Source: Mesorhizobium sp. WSM4904 (GTDB taxonomy: Bacteria > Pseudomonadota > Alphaproteobacteria > Rhizobiales > Rhizobiaceae). From it: 64,000 bases of DNA. A program made the position numbers and the translations under genes. How positions within the stretch are numbered: the first letter of the stretch is position 1; the number at the start of each line of letters is the position of its first letter. The notes beneath the pieces were generated by a model. That model was not told the DNA's origin, searched no databases, and saw only the letters and a list, made by a program, of their open reading frames with translations. This document shows positions 17,045-26,857 of this stretch, one piece after another. The stretch is taken from positions 6,271,001-6,335,000 of the forward strand of contig NZ_CP121354.1 in the NCBI RefSeq assembly GCF_029674545.1. Direction: 5' to 3'.

Positions 17045-19273
17045 TCAAGCGCGAGCGGCGGCCGGCTCGACCTCGTCCGGCGAAGCCAGACCGGAGAGGC
17101 CTAGCAGTTGCACCGGATCGAGCGGAGGCGACAGGAAATAGCCCTGCAGTTGCCGGCAACCCATGGCGACCAGCAGCATCTTCTGCGCCTCGGTCTCCAC
17201 CCCCTCGGCGGTGACGTCGACCCCGAGCGCGACGGCGAGATCGATCAGCGCCTTGACGATCGCCGCCGAGTTGCCGTCGCCATCGAGAAGACGCACGAAG
17301 GAACGGTCTATCTTGAGCTTGTCGATGGCGTGGCGGCGCAGGTAGCTCAGCGACGAATAGCCGGTACCGAAATCGTCCAGAACGATGCCGACGCCTAACT
17401 GGCGCAAGCTGGCCAGAGCCGCCCTCGAAGCATCGCTGTTGTCCAAAAGCACGCTTTCGGTGATCTCGAACTGGAGGCGCTGCGGCGCCAGCCCGGTGTC
17501 GGCGAGGATCAAGGCGACCTGTTCGGGAAAGCCGGCGTCGCGCAACTGCAGCGGCGACACGTTGACGGCGAGCCACGGCAATTCGGTCCGCACGGCAAAG
17601 CGGCAGGCCTCCTGCAGCACCCATGCGCCGAGTTGGCCGATCATGCCGCGCTCCTCGGCGATGGCGATGAACTGTGCCGCCGGCAATGCGCCATGCACGT
17701 CATGCCCCCAGCGGATCAGCGCCTCGGCGCCGAGGATCGTCTTGCCGTTCGCCGCAAAGACCGGCTGGTAGGCGAGCCTGATGCCGGTCCCGCCGTCGAG
17801 GGCCTTGCGAAGCTCGGTCTCGACCTTGCGCTTGCGCAAGAGCAAGTCGTCCATGTCGCCGGCGAAGATCTGATGCCGGCCTCGGCCATTCTTCTTGGCT
17901 TCGTAGAGCGCAATGTCGGCCTTGCGCAGCAGATCGTCGGCATCGGTTTCGCCGCCGGCCGATAGCGCGATGCCGATCGAGGCGCTGACGAAGACCTGAT
18001 CCTCCATGAGCTTGAACGGCTCCTGCAACTTCTGCAACAGCCGCTCGGCGACATCCTCGGCGGCACGGACATCGCGGATGTCGACGAGGATCAGCGCGAA
18101 CTCGTCGCCGCCCAGCCGCGCCACGGTATCCACCTCGCGAACGGTGTGCTGGAGCCTGGCCGCCGTCTGACGCACCAGCTCATCCCCCGCAGGATGGCCG
18201 AGCGTGTCGTTGATATGCTTGAAGCGGTCGAGATCGAGATAGAGCAGCGCCACCCTTCCCATGTCGTGAACCGTCATGTCCTGGCTGGCCCTGAGCAGAG
18301 CCCGCCGCAAGCGGTCCTCGAACAAAGCCCGGTTGGGCAGACCGGTGAGCGTGTCGTGGAAGGCTAGATATTGCGCCTCATCCTGGCTGGTCTGCAGCGC
18401 AGACGAGGCGCGGCGGAGCCTGCGCAGCAGGAAAGTCAGAACGCCGGCCGCCACCAGCAGCGCCAAGCCCAGCGCCGGCGCCATCTCGCGCACCAGGGTG
18501 AGGCCGGGCCGTTCCTGGTCCCAGCCGATATAGCCGAGAATGACGCCGCGGGAATCGACCAGCTGAACGGCGGCCGCGCCGACCGGTTGCGACAGCGGCA
18601 TGAGGCGCGCGCCGTCGAGCAGGTATTTTTCGGCGATCTTGTTGATGACGGCGTCGCTGATGAACTCCACCGACACATGCAGATATTCGGTGCCGGGCGC
18701 CTGCGTGACCCGGTCCGTGCTCGGCACCAGCGGCATGACGCTCAGGATCGCCGGCTTGCCGGCAAACGACACTAGGTCCTCCGCGACCATGTTGGCCGTC
18801 TGACCGGACGCATCGGCCTTCGGCGGCTCAGCCAGCATGCGGCGCAGCTTCTCGATGGATGGCTGCAAGGCAGGCTCGTCATCTCCAAAGGCGGACGGAT
18901 CGACCACTTTGCCTTCCTGCATGGCGTGGATGGGACGGTCAGCGGCATCGAGAATGTAGACGCGGTTGTGACCGTAATAGGTATACATCCAGACGCTGAG
19001 GTTCTCTTCAATCCAGCTCTGATTGCCGGCCCTGACATTGGTGACGGAATCGTCCCAGACGGTTACGCTTTCCTGCTCTCGCTCGACTGCCGCGATCTGA
19101 TCCTTGAGGCCATCGGCGATGAACATCTTCTGATGTACGAGCGAGGCATTGTCGGCCTGAGAGGCGGCGTAAAAGCCGAAGCCGACGACCATGGCCAGCG
19201 CGAAAGCGGCAAGCGTCAGCACGGTCAGCGTGACTTGATGCGTCAACGGGCTGCTGTTGTTGCGTGCGCTCAT
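17045..19273 (-). CDS. Membrane CHASE4-GGDEF-EAL cyclic-di-GMP enzyme
   Basis: A 742-residue membrane protein predicted to make and/or break cyclic di-GMP. Order: transmembrane helix 1 (about residues 12-35), periplasmic CHASE4-type sensor (about 40-260, with VWDDSV and YYGHNRVYIL), transmembrane helix 2 (about 265-290), a GGDEF domain with intact LGGDEF and the FHDTLTGLPNRALFEDRL start, and an EAL domain with intact EALIRW and DDFGTGYSSLSYL. Both catalytic signatures look complete, so it may be bifunctional. I choose the ATG at 19273; the eleven codons before it are Arg/Gly-rich and lie at the end of the frame. It is convergent with the LysR gene (3-bp gap). Confidence 0.92.
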   Translation of the reverse strand: MSARNNSSPLTHQVTLTVLTLAAFALAMVVGFGFYAASQADNASLVHQKMFIADGLKDQIAAVEREQESVTVWDDSVTNVRAGNQSWIEENLSVWMYTYYGHNRVYILDAADRPIHAMQEGKVVDPSAFGDDEPALQPSIEKLRRMLAEPPKADASGQTANMVAEDLVSFAGKPAILSVMPLVPSTDRVTQAPGTEYLHVSVEFISDAVINKIAEKYLLDGARLMPLSQPVGAAAVQLVDSRGVILGYIGWDQERPGLTLVREMAPALGLALLVAAGVLTFLLRRLRRASSALQTSQDEAQYLAFHDTLTGLPNRALFEDRLRRALLRASQDMTVHDMGRVALLYLDLDRFKHINDTLGHPAGDELVRQTAARLQHTVREVDTVARLGGDEFALILVDIRDVRAAEDVAERLLQKLQEPFKLMEDQVFVSASIGIALSAGGETDADDLLRKADIALYEAKKNGRGRHQIFAGDMDDLLLRKRKVETELRKALDGGTGIRLAYQPVFAANGKTILGAEALIRWGHDVHGALPAAQFIAIAEERGMIGQLGAWVLQEACRFAVRTELPWLAVNVSPLQLRDAGFPEQVALILADTGLAPQRLQFEITESVLLDNSDASRAALASLRQLGVGIVLDDFGTGYSSLSYLRRHAIDKLKIDRSFVRLLDGDGNSAAIVKALIDLAVALGVDVTAEGVETEAQKMLLVAMGCRQLQGYFLSPPLDPVQLLGLSGLASPDEVEPAAARA

Positions 19274-19394
19274 GCGTCCCCGGCCGGCTCTCCTGCCGCC
19301 AGTCAAAGCAAATCGGGCTTAAGATCGGGTTATAATATTAGCGAGGATTGCTCCGCGCCTTGACGCAGGCCGATAAGCGTCCCCCAATCACGCG

Positions 19395-20960
19395 ATGAGT
19401 GAAGCAGCAACCGAATCACGCAGCAACGCCACCGAATATACGGTGAGCGAGATTTCCGGCGCACTGAAGCGCACGGTCGAGGATGCTTTCGGCAATGTGC
19501 GGGTGCGTGGCGAGATTTCCGGCTATCGCGGTCCGCATTCCTCCGGCCACGCCTATTTCGCGCTGAAGGACGACCGCGCGCGGATCGACGCCGTGGTCTG
19601 GAAGACGACGATGGCACGGCTGAAGTTCCGGCCTGAGGAAGGCATGGAAGTGATCGCCAGCGGCAGGCTGACGACCTATCCCGGCAAATCCAACTACCAG
19701 ATCGTCATCGACAATCTCGAGCCAGCGGGCGCCGGCGCGCTGATGGCGCTGCTGGAGGAGCGCAAGCGGCGGCTGCAGGCCGAACGCCTGTTCGATGCCG
19801 GTCGCAAGCGGCGGCTGCCGTTCATGCCTCAAGTCATCGGCGTCGTCACCTCGCCCACGGGTTCAGTCATCCGCGACATCATCCACCGCATCAAGGACCG
19901 CTTTCCGCTCACCGTGCTGGTCTGGCCGGTGAGAGTGCAAGGCGATACGACCGCCAAGGAAGTCACCGCCGCCGTCAATGGCTTCAATGCACTCACCTGG
20001 GACGGCCCCATCCGCCAGCCCGACCTGCTGATCGTGGCGCGCGGCGGCGGCAGTCTCGAGGACCTTTGGGGCTTCAACGACGAAGGGCTGGCGCGCGCCG
20101 TCGCGGCCTCGCGCATTCCAATCGTCTCGGCCGTCGGGCACGAGACCGATTGGACGTTGATCGACTTCACCGCCGACATGCGCGCGCCGACGCCGACGGG
20201 CGCCGCAGAGATCGCCGTGCCCGTCAAGGCCGAGCTCGAAGCGACGCTGGCGAGCCTCGGAGCGCGGCACAATGCCTGCACCTCGCGGCACCTGGATCGC
20301 AAGCGCCAGGCGGTGCGCGCCGCGGCGCGGGCTCTGCCCTCGCCCGACCAGCTGCTGGCGCTGCCGCGCCGCCGCTTCGACGAGGCGACCAGCCGGCTCG
20401 GTCGTGGCCTGACAGTGAGCATCGAGCGCAAGCGCGCGAGGCTGGATCGGCAGCGGCTGACGCCTGCAACCTTGTCGCGCCGCCTCAACGAGACGCGCAC
20501 GCTGACCGGCCGCGACATTGCGCGTGCTCGCGCCGCCTTCTTCGCCATCGTGCGCCAAGGCCGGGCGCGCTTCCAGCGCACATCGCTCAGACTATCGCCG
20601 GCGCCGATCGTCAGGCGGCAGAAGCTGCAGGCCGACACGCTGGCCGGGCTGACCCGCCGCCAGGAGCAGGCGATGGAGCGGCGGCTGGACCGTCTGCGCG
20701 CCGCCCTCACCCAGGCCGACCGGCTGCTCGCCACCCTCTCGCACAAGGCCGTGCTGGCGCGCGGCTTCGCGCTGGTCAAGGACGCCGACGGCGGCGTCAT
20801 CAAGAGCGTCGCGGAGTTGGCGCCGGGCGCTGCGCTGCAGCTGGAATTCGCCGACGGCAAGGCCGAGGCCATCGCTACCAGCGGCGGGGCGCGGCCGAAG
20901 CTCGCCGCCAAGCCGTCCGGCAAGGGCAAGGAGCCCGGCAACCAGGGCTCATTGTTCTGA
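19395..20960 (+). CDS. xseA: Exodeoxyribonuclease VII large subunit
   Basis: The 521-residue large subunit of exonuclease VII, which degrades single-stranded DNA from both ends together with XseB (not in the window). Seen: the N-terminal OB fold ([39 protein letters not shown]), the catalytic domain with VITSP-like [19 protein letters not shown] near residue 155 and [16 protein letters not shown] near residue 216, [26 protein letters not shown] near residue 250, and a long helical C-terminal region. It starts with ATG and is followed after 7 bp by the peptidase gene, so they may be co-transcribed. Confidence 0.95.
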   Translation: MSEAATESRSNATEYTVSEISGALKRTVEDAFGNVRVRGEISGYRGPHSSGHAYFALKDDRARIDAVVWKTTMARLKFRPEEGMEVIASGRLTTYPGKSNYQIVIDNLEPAGAGALMALLEERKRRLQAERLFDAGRKRRLPFMPQVIGVVTSPTGSVIRDIIHRIKDRFPLTVLVWPVRVQGDTTAKEVTAAVNGFNALTWDGPIRQPDLLIVARGGGSLEDLWGFNDEGLARAVAASRIPIVSAVGHETDWTLIDFTADMRAPTPTGAAEIAVPVKAELEATLASLGARHNACTSRHLDRKRQAVRAAARALPSPDQLLALPRRRFDEATSRLGRGLTVSIERKRARLDRQRLTPATLSRRLNETRTLTGRDIARARAAFFAIVRQGRARFQRTSLRLSPAPIVRRQKLQADTLAGLTRRQEQAMERRLDRLRAALTQADRLLATLSHKAVLARGFALVKDADGGVIKSVAELAPGAALQLEFADGKAEAIATSGGARPKLAAKPSGKGKEPGNQGSLF

Positions 20961-20967
20961 GGACAGG

Positions 20968-22086
20968 ATGAGCACCGACGACCCGCATATTCGCACGCCA
21001 TCGGGCAAGCCGCGCCTGCGCTCGTTCAACATCGCATTGGACGGCACGCCCGGCCGCTTCAACTCAATCACCGACGTGCCGGGCGTCACGGTCGGCTACA
21101 CGACGCTGATTGCCGGCAACGGCCCGCTGCAAGTCGGGACAGGACCGGTGCGCACCGGCGTGACCGCTATCCTGCCAAGGCCGCGAGGCGAGCTTGGGAC
21201 GCCGGTGTTTGCCGGCGTATTCAGCCAGAACGGCAATGGCGAGCTGACCGGCACGCACATCATCGAGGAGACCGGCGCCTTCAACCTGCCGATCACCATC
21301 ACCAACACCCATTCCTGCGGCCTCACCCGCGACGGCACGCTGCGCTGGATGAGCCGGGTGCTGCCGGCGGCGCTCGACAGCGCCTGGGGCCTGCCGGTGG
21401 CGGCGGAAACCTATGATGGTTTCCTCAACGACATCAACGGCCATCATGTCAACTTCGAGCATGTCGCCTCGGCGCTCGACGGCGCAACGACCGGCGCCAT
21501 CGAGGAAGGCAGCGTCGGCGGCGGCACCGGCATGATCAGCTTCGGCTTCAAGGCCGGATCCGGCACGGCCTCTCGCATCGTCGAATGGCAGGACAGAAGC
21601 TACACGCTCGGCGTTTTCGTGCAGGCCAATTTCGGCAGGCGGCATAATTTCACCATTCGCGGCCGGCGCGCCGGAGCGGAACTCACCGAGCCGGCGGTCC
21701 GCGAAGCCACGCCTCGCGCCGAAAAGGGCTCGATCATCGCCATCGTCGCCACCGACGCACCGTTCCTGCCGCATCAGATGAAGCGCCTCGCCCGGCGCGT
21801 GCCGCTCGGCATAGCTCTGACCGGCGGCTACGGCTACCACAGCTCGGGCGACATCTTTCTCGCCTTCTCGACCGCCAATCCCGAGGCCGCGCTGGCGGCT
21901 TCAGGCAGCATTGCCCATGCGGATTTCATCCCGGATGTCGATATCGACCCGTTCTTCGATGCCGTGGTGCGAGGGGTGGAGGAAGCAATCCTCAACGCGC
22001 TGGTCGCCAACGAGGACATGACGGGGCGCGACGGCAATTTCGTGCCGGCGCTGCCAAAGGAGTGGCTCAAGGACAATTTCGGCTAG
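20968..22086 (+). CDS. P1-family aminopeptidase (DmpA-like)
   Basis: A 372-residue member of peptidase family S58. These enzymes activate themselves by cutting before a Ser that becomes the N-terminal nucleophile of the small subunit. Here the site is best placed in EKGS-IIAIVATDAPFLPHQ, giving nucleophile Ser255 and a C-terminal chain of 118 residues. Other family stretches are ITDVPGVTVGYTT (about 33-45), TITNTHSCGLTRDG near residue 110 and GGGTGMISFGFKAGSGTASR near residue 185. Likely role: removal of N-terminal D-Ala, L-Ala or Gly from small peptides. It follows xseA by 7 bp. Confidence 0.9.
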   Translation: MSTDDPHIRTPSGKPRLRSFNIALDGTPGRFNSITDVPGVTVGYTTLIAGNGPLQVGTGPVRTGVTAILPRPRGELGTPVFAGVFSQNGNGELTGTHIIEETGAFNLPITITNTHSCGLTRDGTLRWMSRVLPAALDSAWGLPVAAETYDGFLNDINGHHVNFEHVASALDGATTGAIEEGSVGGGTGMISFGFKAGSGTASRIVEWQDRSYTLGVFVQANFGRRHNFTIRGRRAGAELTEPAVREATPRAEKGSIIAIVATDAPFLPHQMKRLARRVPLGIALTGGYGYHSSGDIFLAFSTANPEAALAASGSIAHADFIPDVDIDPFFDAVVRGVEEAILNALVANEDMTGRDGNFVPALPKEWLKDNFG

Positions 22087-22190
22087 AGCGTTTCACCGTT
22101 TCACGGAAACGGCGAGCCGCTCTATCTCTTTGTTTTGACGCAATTCCGCACGGAAAACCGTTACACACTTTTCCTGGAATTGCTCTAAGC
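22085..22190. repeat. Rhizobial intergenic repeat (single copy)
   Basis: Starts TAGAGCGTTTCACCGTTTCA and runs through TTTTGACGCAATTCCGCACG to TTTTCCTGGAATTGCTCTAA. The same unit occurs three times in tandem at 59399-59640, so this is a dispersed repeat family. It begins at the stop codon of the peptidase gene and may act as a transcript 3' end. Confidence 0.85.
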
Positions 22191-22240
22191 CGGACGCCCG
22201 GCTGAGGTCATCGCAGAGGAATACCGGGCTCGCCGGTGTC

Positions 22241-22495
22241 TTACTCGGACGGCTTGTCCGACTTGGTTTCGTGCGCGTTCTCTTCGGCGACTTCCTCGAG
22301 CCGCGAGGCGATCAGTTCCTGGATGTCGCCGACTTCTTCCTGGATGTCTTCCAGCAGAATGCCTTCCTCGGCGGCCTTGGCGCAGCACTCCTTGGCGAGG
22401 GTTTCGGCCTGCTTCTCGATCCTGAGCGGCGAATGCTGGCACTGGACCTTCTCGCCAATCCACCCGCGCAAGAACTCGATGGCATGTTCACTCAT
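22241..22495 (-). CDS. DUF768 domain protein
   Basis: An 84-residue acidic helical protein of the DUF768 family, which I know mainly from Mesorhizobium, often in many copies per genome. Seen: MSEHAIEFLRGWIGEKV at the start and the core AEEGILLEDIQEEVGDIQELI near residues 43-63. No signal or membrane segment. Function unknown. The ATG at 22495 follows GGGAAGAAGCAGT. It is isolated between a repeat and a stretch without convincing genes. Confidence 0.85.
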   Translation of the reverse strand: MSEHAIEFLRGWIGEKVQCQHSPLRIEKQAETLAKECCAKAAEEGILLEDIQEEVGDIQELIASRLEEVAEENAHETKSDKPSE

Positions 22496-23038
22496 ACTGC
22501 TTCTTCCCTAACGGCAATGCCGGTTGGTAGTCATGAACGCCCACATCCCGCCAAGGGATACATACTGCATTCGAACCGAGTCGGCCTCGACCGGCAAGAC
22601 GTCTTGCCCGAGGTTCACACAGCCGAAGGATTGGAAAGGTTCGAGGCGCACGTTCAGATCGTTGAGGATGATGATGCTTTGGCCAGGATCGTCAAAAATC
22701 CGCGCTATTGTTTCTGTTTGCTTTTTCCCGGTTTTTCGACCGATTTCCGTCACAACACGCACCGCATTCACGGTAATCTCGCAGGCGTAGCCAGAGGGCG
22801 AGAAACCGAAAGCCGCCGGTATATAGTGATATCCTCACACAATGTCGACTCCGCTCGCGGTCCTGCTTCTTTCCGTCGCGTCAGGTGGGCGGGCAACCAT
22901 CGGGTCACACGCCCATGGCCGCGTTCGCCAGGCACAGATGGGACGCCGCCATTGGCCCTTGAACGGTCAAGTCGGGCACGCGTAACATCGCGCTGCTTCA
23001 ACTGAGTCTGCTTCATTCGCCCGGGCTAATGTTCGGAT
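22496..23038. other. Gap with no convincing gene
   Basis: About 540 bp between DUF768 and the ABC exporter. Several overlapping frames are open on both strands (for example 22508-22771 on the minus strand, 87 codons) but none has a clear ribosome-binding site or family resemblance, and base composition is lower in GC than in real genes nearby. It probably holds the exporter promoter and perhaps gene remnants. Confidence 0.4.
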
Positions 23039-24907
23039 TTGTTTGGGTATTTTCCTTTGCACACGGAAGCAAAAAACAGCGCGCCGGAGCGCGGCAGATC
23101 GTTTGCCCATGTGGCGGAAGCCTCCTGGGGAAAGGGTCTCAGCACCCTGCTGCGCATCATGCGGATGACGCTGCGCCATCCCTGGCAAGTTGCGATCACC
23201 ATCGTTTCGACCTTCATTGCCGCGACGCTGCAGCTTCTCATTCCGCGCCTGCTGGGGCGCGCCATCGATCAGGCGCAAGGCGTGATGGCCGAAGGCGCCG
23301 GCACCGCCGCGCAGCACGCGCTTTGGAACACCGCCCTGACACTTTTGGTCGTCAGCGTCCTGCGCGGTCTGTTCACCATGGCGCAGAACTACTATGGCGA
23401 GGCCGTCGGCCATCAGACCGGCTATGAATTGCGCCTGGCCTTCTATGAAAAGATCCAGCGCCTGAGCTTTGCCTTCCACGACAGGGTCCATACCGGCGAT
23501 CTGATCACGCTCGGCCTGCTCGATCTCGACGGCGTGCGCATGTTCTTTTCCACCGGCGTCTTGCGCGTGGTCCTGCTCGGCGTGCTGATCGGCGTCGGCG
23601 CCTATCTCCTGATCAGCACAGATCTCGTGCTCGGGCTGCTCAGCCTGAGCTTCGTGCCTTTCGTCGCCTGGCGATCATCCGTCACCCAACTCAGACTACG
23701 CAGCACCTGGCTGACGCTGCAGCAGCGCCTGTCGGTGCTGAGCCGGGTCATGGACGAGAACCTCGGCGGCATCCGTGTCGTGCGCGCTTTCGCGGCGCAA
23801 CGGCACGAGCTGGAAAAATTCGACCGCGCCAAGCAGGATGCGCTCGATCTCGCCAACCAGCGCGTCGATATCCGCGTCAGCAACACCAGCGCCATGAACT
23901 TCTCGTTCCTGGCGGCCATGGGCCTCGTGCTCTGGTTCGGCGGCCAGAAGGTGATATCGGGCCAAATCAGCGTCGGCACGCTGGCACAGTTCCTCACCTT
24001 CATGACCATCCTGCAGATGCCGGTGCGCCAGCTCGGCCTGATGGTCAACTCGTTCGCCCGCGCCTCGACCTGCGGCACGCGGCTGTTCGAGTTGCTCGAC
24101 ACCGAGCTCGACATCCAGGACGCGCCCGGCGCCAGGGACCTCGTCGTCACCGAAGGCGTGCTGCGCTTCGACGATGTCAGCTTCCATTATCCGGGCTCGG
24201 GACGCCCGACATTGACCGGCATTTCCTTCGAGGCCAGGCCCGGCCAGACCATCGGCATCGTCGGCCCGCCGGGCAGCGGCAAGTCGACCATCGCGCATTT
24301 GATCCCGCGCTTCTACGATGTGAGCTCGGGGACCATCACCATCGACGGCCACGACATCCGCCAGGTCACGCTGCAGTCGTTGCGCAAGGCGGTCGGCGTC
24401 GTGCAGCAGGACGCGTTCCTGTTCACGACCTCGATCGAGAACAACATCGCCTACGGCAATCCGTGGGCGCGCGAGACCCGCATCGAGAGGGCGGCCGAGT
24501 CCGCCCAGCTGCACAACTACATCATCGGACTTCCGGCCGGCTACACCACGGTCGTCGGCGAACGCGGCGCGTCGCTTTCGGGAGGCCAGCGGCAGCGCCT
24601 GACCATCGCCCGCAGCCTGATGCTGCGGCCTTCGGTGCTTGTCTTCGACGATTCCACCGCGGCCATCGATGCCGGCACCGAACAGCGGATCCGGGCGGCA
24701 ATGAAGCGCTTCGCCAAGGACCGCGTGACGCTCATCATCTCGCACCGGCTGAGCTCGCTGATGCATGCCGACCAGATTCTGTTCGTCGAGGGCGGCAGGA
24801 TCGTCGAGCGCGGCACGCATGAGGAACTGCTGGCGCTCGGCGGGCGCTACCGTGCGCTCTACGACCTGCAGCTGCGGCCCGACGATACCGCACAAGGAGC
24901 CGCGTGA
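23039..24907 (+). CDS. ABC exporter subunit, degenerate-site half
   Basis: A 622-residue type IV (ABCB-like) half-transporter: six transmembrane helices in residues about 45-340 and a C-terminal ATPase. Walker A is GPPGSGKST (from 409) and the signature is canonical LSGGQ (513-517), but Walker B reads VFDDSTAAID: the catalytic Glu is replaced by Asp538. The partner 24907-26799 carries the complementary defect, so the two form a heterodimeric exporter with one working and one degenerate ATP site. The start is uncertain; I use the TTG at 23039 (MFGYFPLHTE), no strong ribosome-binding site is seen. The substrate is unknown; drug or lipid exporters have this layout. Confidence 0.88.
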   Translation: MFGYFPLHTEAKNSAPERGRSFAHVAEASWGKGLSTLLRIMRMTLRHPWQVAITIVSTFIAATLQLLIPRLLGRAIDQAQGVMAEGAGTAAQHALWNTALTLLVVSVLRGLFTMAQNYYGEAVGHQTGYELRLAFYEKIQRLSFAFHDRVHTGDLITLGLLDLDGVRMFFSTGVLRVVLLGVLIGVGAYLLISTDLVLGLLSLSFVPFVAWRSSVTQLRLRSTWLTLQQRLSVLSRVMDENLGGIRVVRAFAAQRHELEKFDRAKQDALDLANQRVDIRVSNTSAMNFSFLAAMGLVLWFGGQKVISGQISVGTLAQFLTFMTILQMPVRQLGLMVNSFARASTCGTRLFELLDTELDIQDAPGARDLVVTEGVLRFDDVSFHYPGSGRPTLTGISFEARPGQTIGIVGPPGSGKSTIAHLIPRFYDVSSGTITIDGHDIRQVTLQSLRKAVGVVQQDAFLFTTSIENNIAYGNPWARETRIERAAESAQLHNYIIGLPAGYTTVVGERGASLSGGQRQRLTIARSLMLRPSVLVFDDSTAAIDAGTEQRIRAAMKRFAKDRVTLIISHRLSSLMHADQILFVEGGRIVERGTHEELLALGGRYRALYDLQLRPDDTAQGAA

Positions 24908-26799
24908 TGGCGGACCCGCGCGACGACGACAAGGAAGACACAAGCGGCCGGCCGGCAAAGGCGGTCGTCGGCTCGCATCGCGACGAGGAAGAGGTCTTCG
25001 GCAAGGCCTACGATCCGCGCGTCGTGCGGCGCATCTGGGGCTTCGTCAGACCGTACCGGACCCGGATCTTCATCTCGGTCGCGGCGGTGCTGGTGTTCAC
25101 GCTGACGCAACTGACGATCCCGCTGGTCATCCGCTACGCCATAGATCACGGCATGGCGGCGGGCAGGCTCGACAGGTCGGTGATGGCCGGGGCGACCGGC
25201 GCTTTCGCGGCGGTCATCCTTGTGAACTATGCAGCCAGCTATGTGCAGGAGAGCGTCGTCGGCAAGGTGGCCGAGAACGTGCTTTCCGACCTGCGCCGCG
25301 CCATGTTCGGCCATCTGCAGCGGGTCTCGCTGAGTTTCATGGACAAGACCGAGGTCGGAAGGCTGATGTCGCGCCTGCAGGGCGACGTCAATTCGATGCA
25401 GGAGTTCCTCGAAACGTCGGTCATGTCGGTGGGCGACATCGTGCTTTTGTTCGGGATCGTCAGCGTCCTTTTGTGGCTGGATTTTCGGCTCGGCCTGCTG
25501 ACGCTGTCGACCATGCCGATGCTGTTCATCGTTCGACTGTTCTGGCTGCCGCGCGCCAAGGTCGCCTTCATGGCCGCGCATGAGACCAACTCGATCGCCA
25601 ACGGGGCGCTGGCCGAAGGCATTCACGGCGTGCGCACCGTGCAAAGCCTCGAGCGCCAGCACGTCAATTTCGACCTCTATGACGAGAAGGTTGTGGCCAA
25701 TCTCAAGGCCCATCTGAGGTCGGCCAAATACGCGCAGGTGATGGTGCCGATCGTCGACACGCTGACCGGGATCGCCATGGCGACGGTCATCGTCGTCGGC
25801 GGCTCGATGGTGCTGTCGCACGGCCTCGACGTCGGCGTCATGGTGGCGTTCCTGTTCTACATCCAGCGCTTCTTCGACCCCATCCGCTCGCTCACCATGC
25901 AGTATAGCGTCATGCAACGCGCCATGGCCTCGGGGCAACGCATCTCCGAAGTGCTCGACGTGCCGGTGGACGTCAGCGACAGGCAAGGCGCGGTGGCGCT
26001 GTCGCGCGACATGGACGGCTCGGTCGAGTTCAGGAACGTCACCTTCGGCTACCGGCGGAACCAGCCGGTGCTGAAGAATGTCAGCTTCCGCGTTAATCCT
26101 GGCGAGACGGTCGCGCTGGTCGGTCCGACCGGATCGGGCAAGTCGAGCTCCATGGCGCTGGCGCACCGGTTCTACGACGTGTGGTCGGGCCAGGTTCTGG
26201 TCGGCGGACACGACGTGCGCGACCTGACGCAGGATTCGCTTGGCGAACAGATGGCAATGGTCCTGCAGGAGCCCTTCCTGTTTTCCGGAACGGTGCTGGA
26301 GAACATTCGCTATCACAAGACCGGTGCCTCCCGCGAGGACGTGGTTCGCGCGGCGAAAGCCGTTGGCGCGCACGATTTCATCGAGCACTTGCCCGACGGC
26401 TACGACACCGAGCTCGAGCAGCGCGGCGGCAATCTCTCGCTCGGCCAGCGCCAGCTGATCAGTTTCGCGCGGGCGCTGGTGGCCGACGCCAAGATCCTGG
26501 TGCTCGACGAGGCCACGGCCAGCATCGATTCCTACACCGAGATGCTGATCCAGAAGGCGCTGACAAAACTGCTGGAAGGGCGAACCGGGCTCGTCATCGC
26601 CCACCGGCTGGCCACCATCCGCGGCGCCGACCGCATCATCGTGCTGCAGAACGGCGAGATCGTCGAAAGCGGCAACCACGAGCAATTGATGGGGCGAAAA
26701 GGCCTCTACGCCCGGCTCTACAACATGAACTACGCCTCGTTCGACGACATTTCCGAGGAGGAGATGGGAATGGACGCGGTGGTCGGCAAAGCGACGTGA
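24907..26799 (+). CDS. ABC exporter subunit, catalytic half
   Basis: The 630-residue partner of the preceding exporter subunit, with an acidic N-terminal extension of about 40 residues, six transmembrane helices (about 55-340) and an ATPase domain. Walker A GPTGSGKSS (from 406) and Walker B LVLDEATASID with catalytic Glu535 are intact, but the signature is LSLGQ (510-514), not LSGGQ. The ATG at 24907 overlaps the stop of the first subunit (TGATG), so translation is coupled; a GTG one codon earlier is also possible. It ends convergently about 60 bp from the alpha/beta-hydrolase gene of the carrier-protein operon. Confidence 0.9.
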   Translation: MADPRDDDKEDTSGRPAKAVVGSHRDEEEVFGKAYDPRVVRRIWGFVRPYRTRIFISVAAVLVFTLTQLTIPLVIRYAIDHGMAAGRLDRSVMAGATGAFAAVILVNYAASYVQESVVGKVAENVLSDLRRAMFGHLQRVSLSFMDKTEVGRLMSRLQGDVNSMQEFLETSVMSVGDIVLLFGIVSVLLWLDFRLGLLTLSTMPMLFIVRLFWLPRAKVAFMAAHETNSIANGALAEGIHGVRTVQSLERQHVNFDLYDEKVVANLKAHLRSAKYAQVMVPIVDTLTGIAMATVIVVGGSMVLSHGLDVGVMVAFLFYIQRFFDPIRSLTMQYSVMQRAMASGQRISEVLDVPVDVSDRQGAVALSRDMDGSVEFRNVTFGYRRNQPVLKNVSFRVNPGETVALVGPTGSGKSSSMALAHRFYDVWSGQVLVGGHDVRDLTQDSLGEQMAMVLQEPFLFSGTVLENIRYHKTGASREDVVRAAKAVGAHDFIEHLPDGYDTELEQRGGNLSLGQRQLISFARALVADAKILVLDEATASIDSYTEMLIQKALTKLLEGRTGLVIAHRLATIRGADRIIVLQNGEIVESGNHEQLMGRKGLYARLYNMNYASFDDISEEEMGMDAVVGKAT

Positions 26800-26857
26800 C
26801 CTCCAAGAAAATCGATGACCTTGGCTGGGGTCACCTCATCGCACAATTCAGTACGTC

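Noticed and set aside
19829..21001. 390-codon minus-strand frame opposite xseA
   Set aside because: Shadow of a clear exonuclease VII subunit; Ser/Arg/Ala-rich translation.
22508..22771. 87-codon minus-strand ORF between DUF768 and the exporter
   Set aside because: Possible but unsupported: overlapping frames on the other strand look equally good, no ribosome-binding site, no known family.
24859..26685. 608-codon minus-strand frame opposite the second exporter subunit
   Set aside because: The plus-strand frame has intact ATPase motifs; the antisense translation is His/Arg/Asp-rich without family features.
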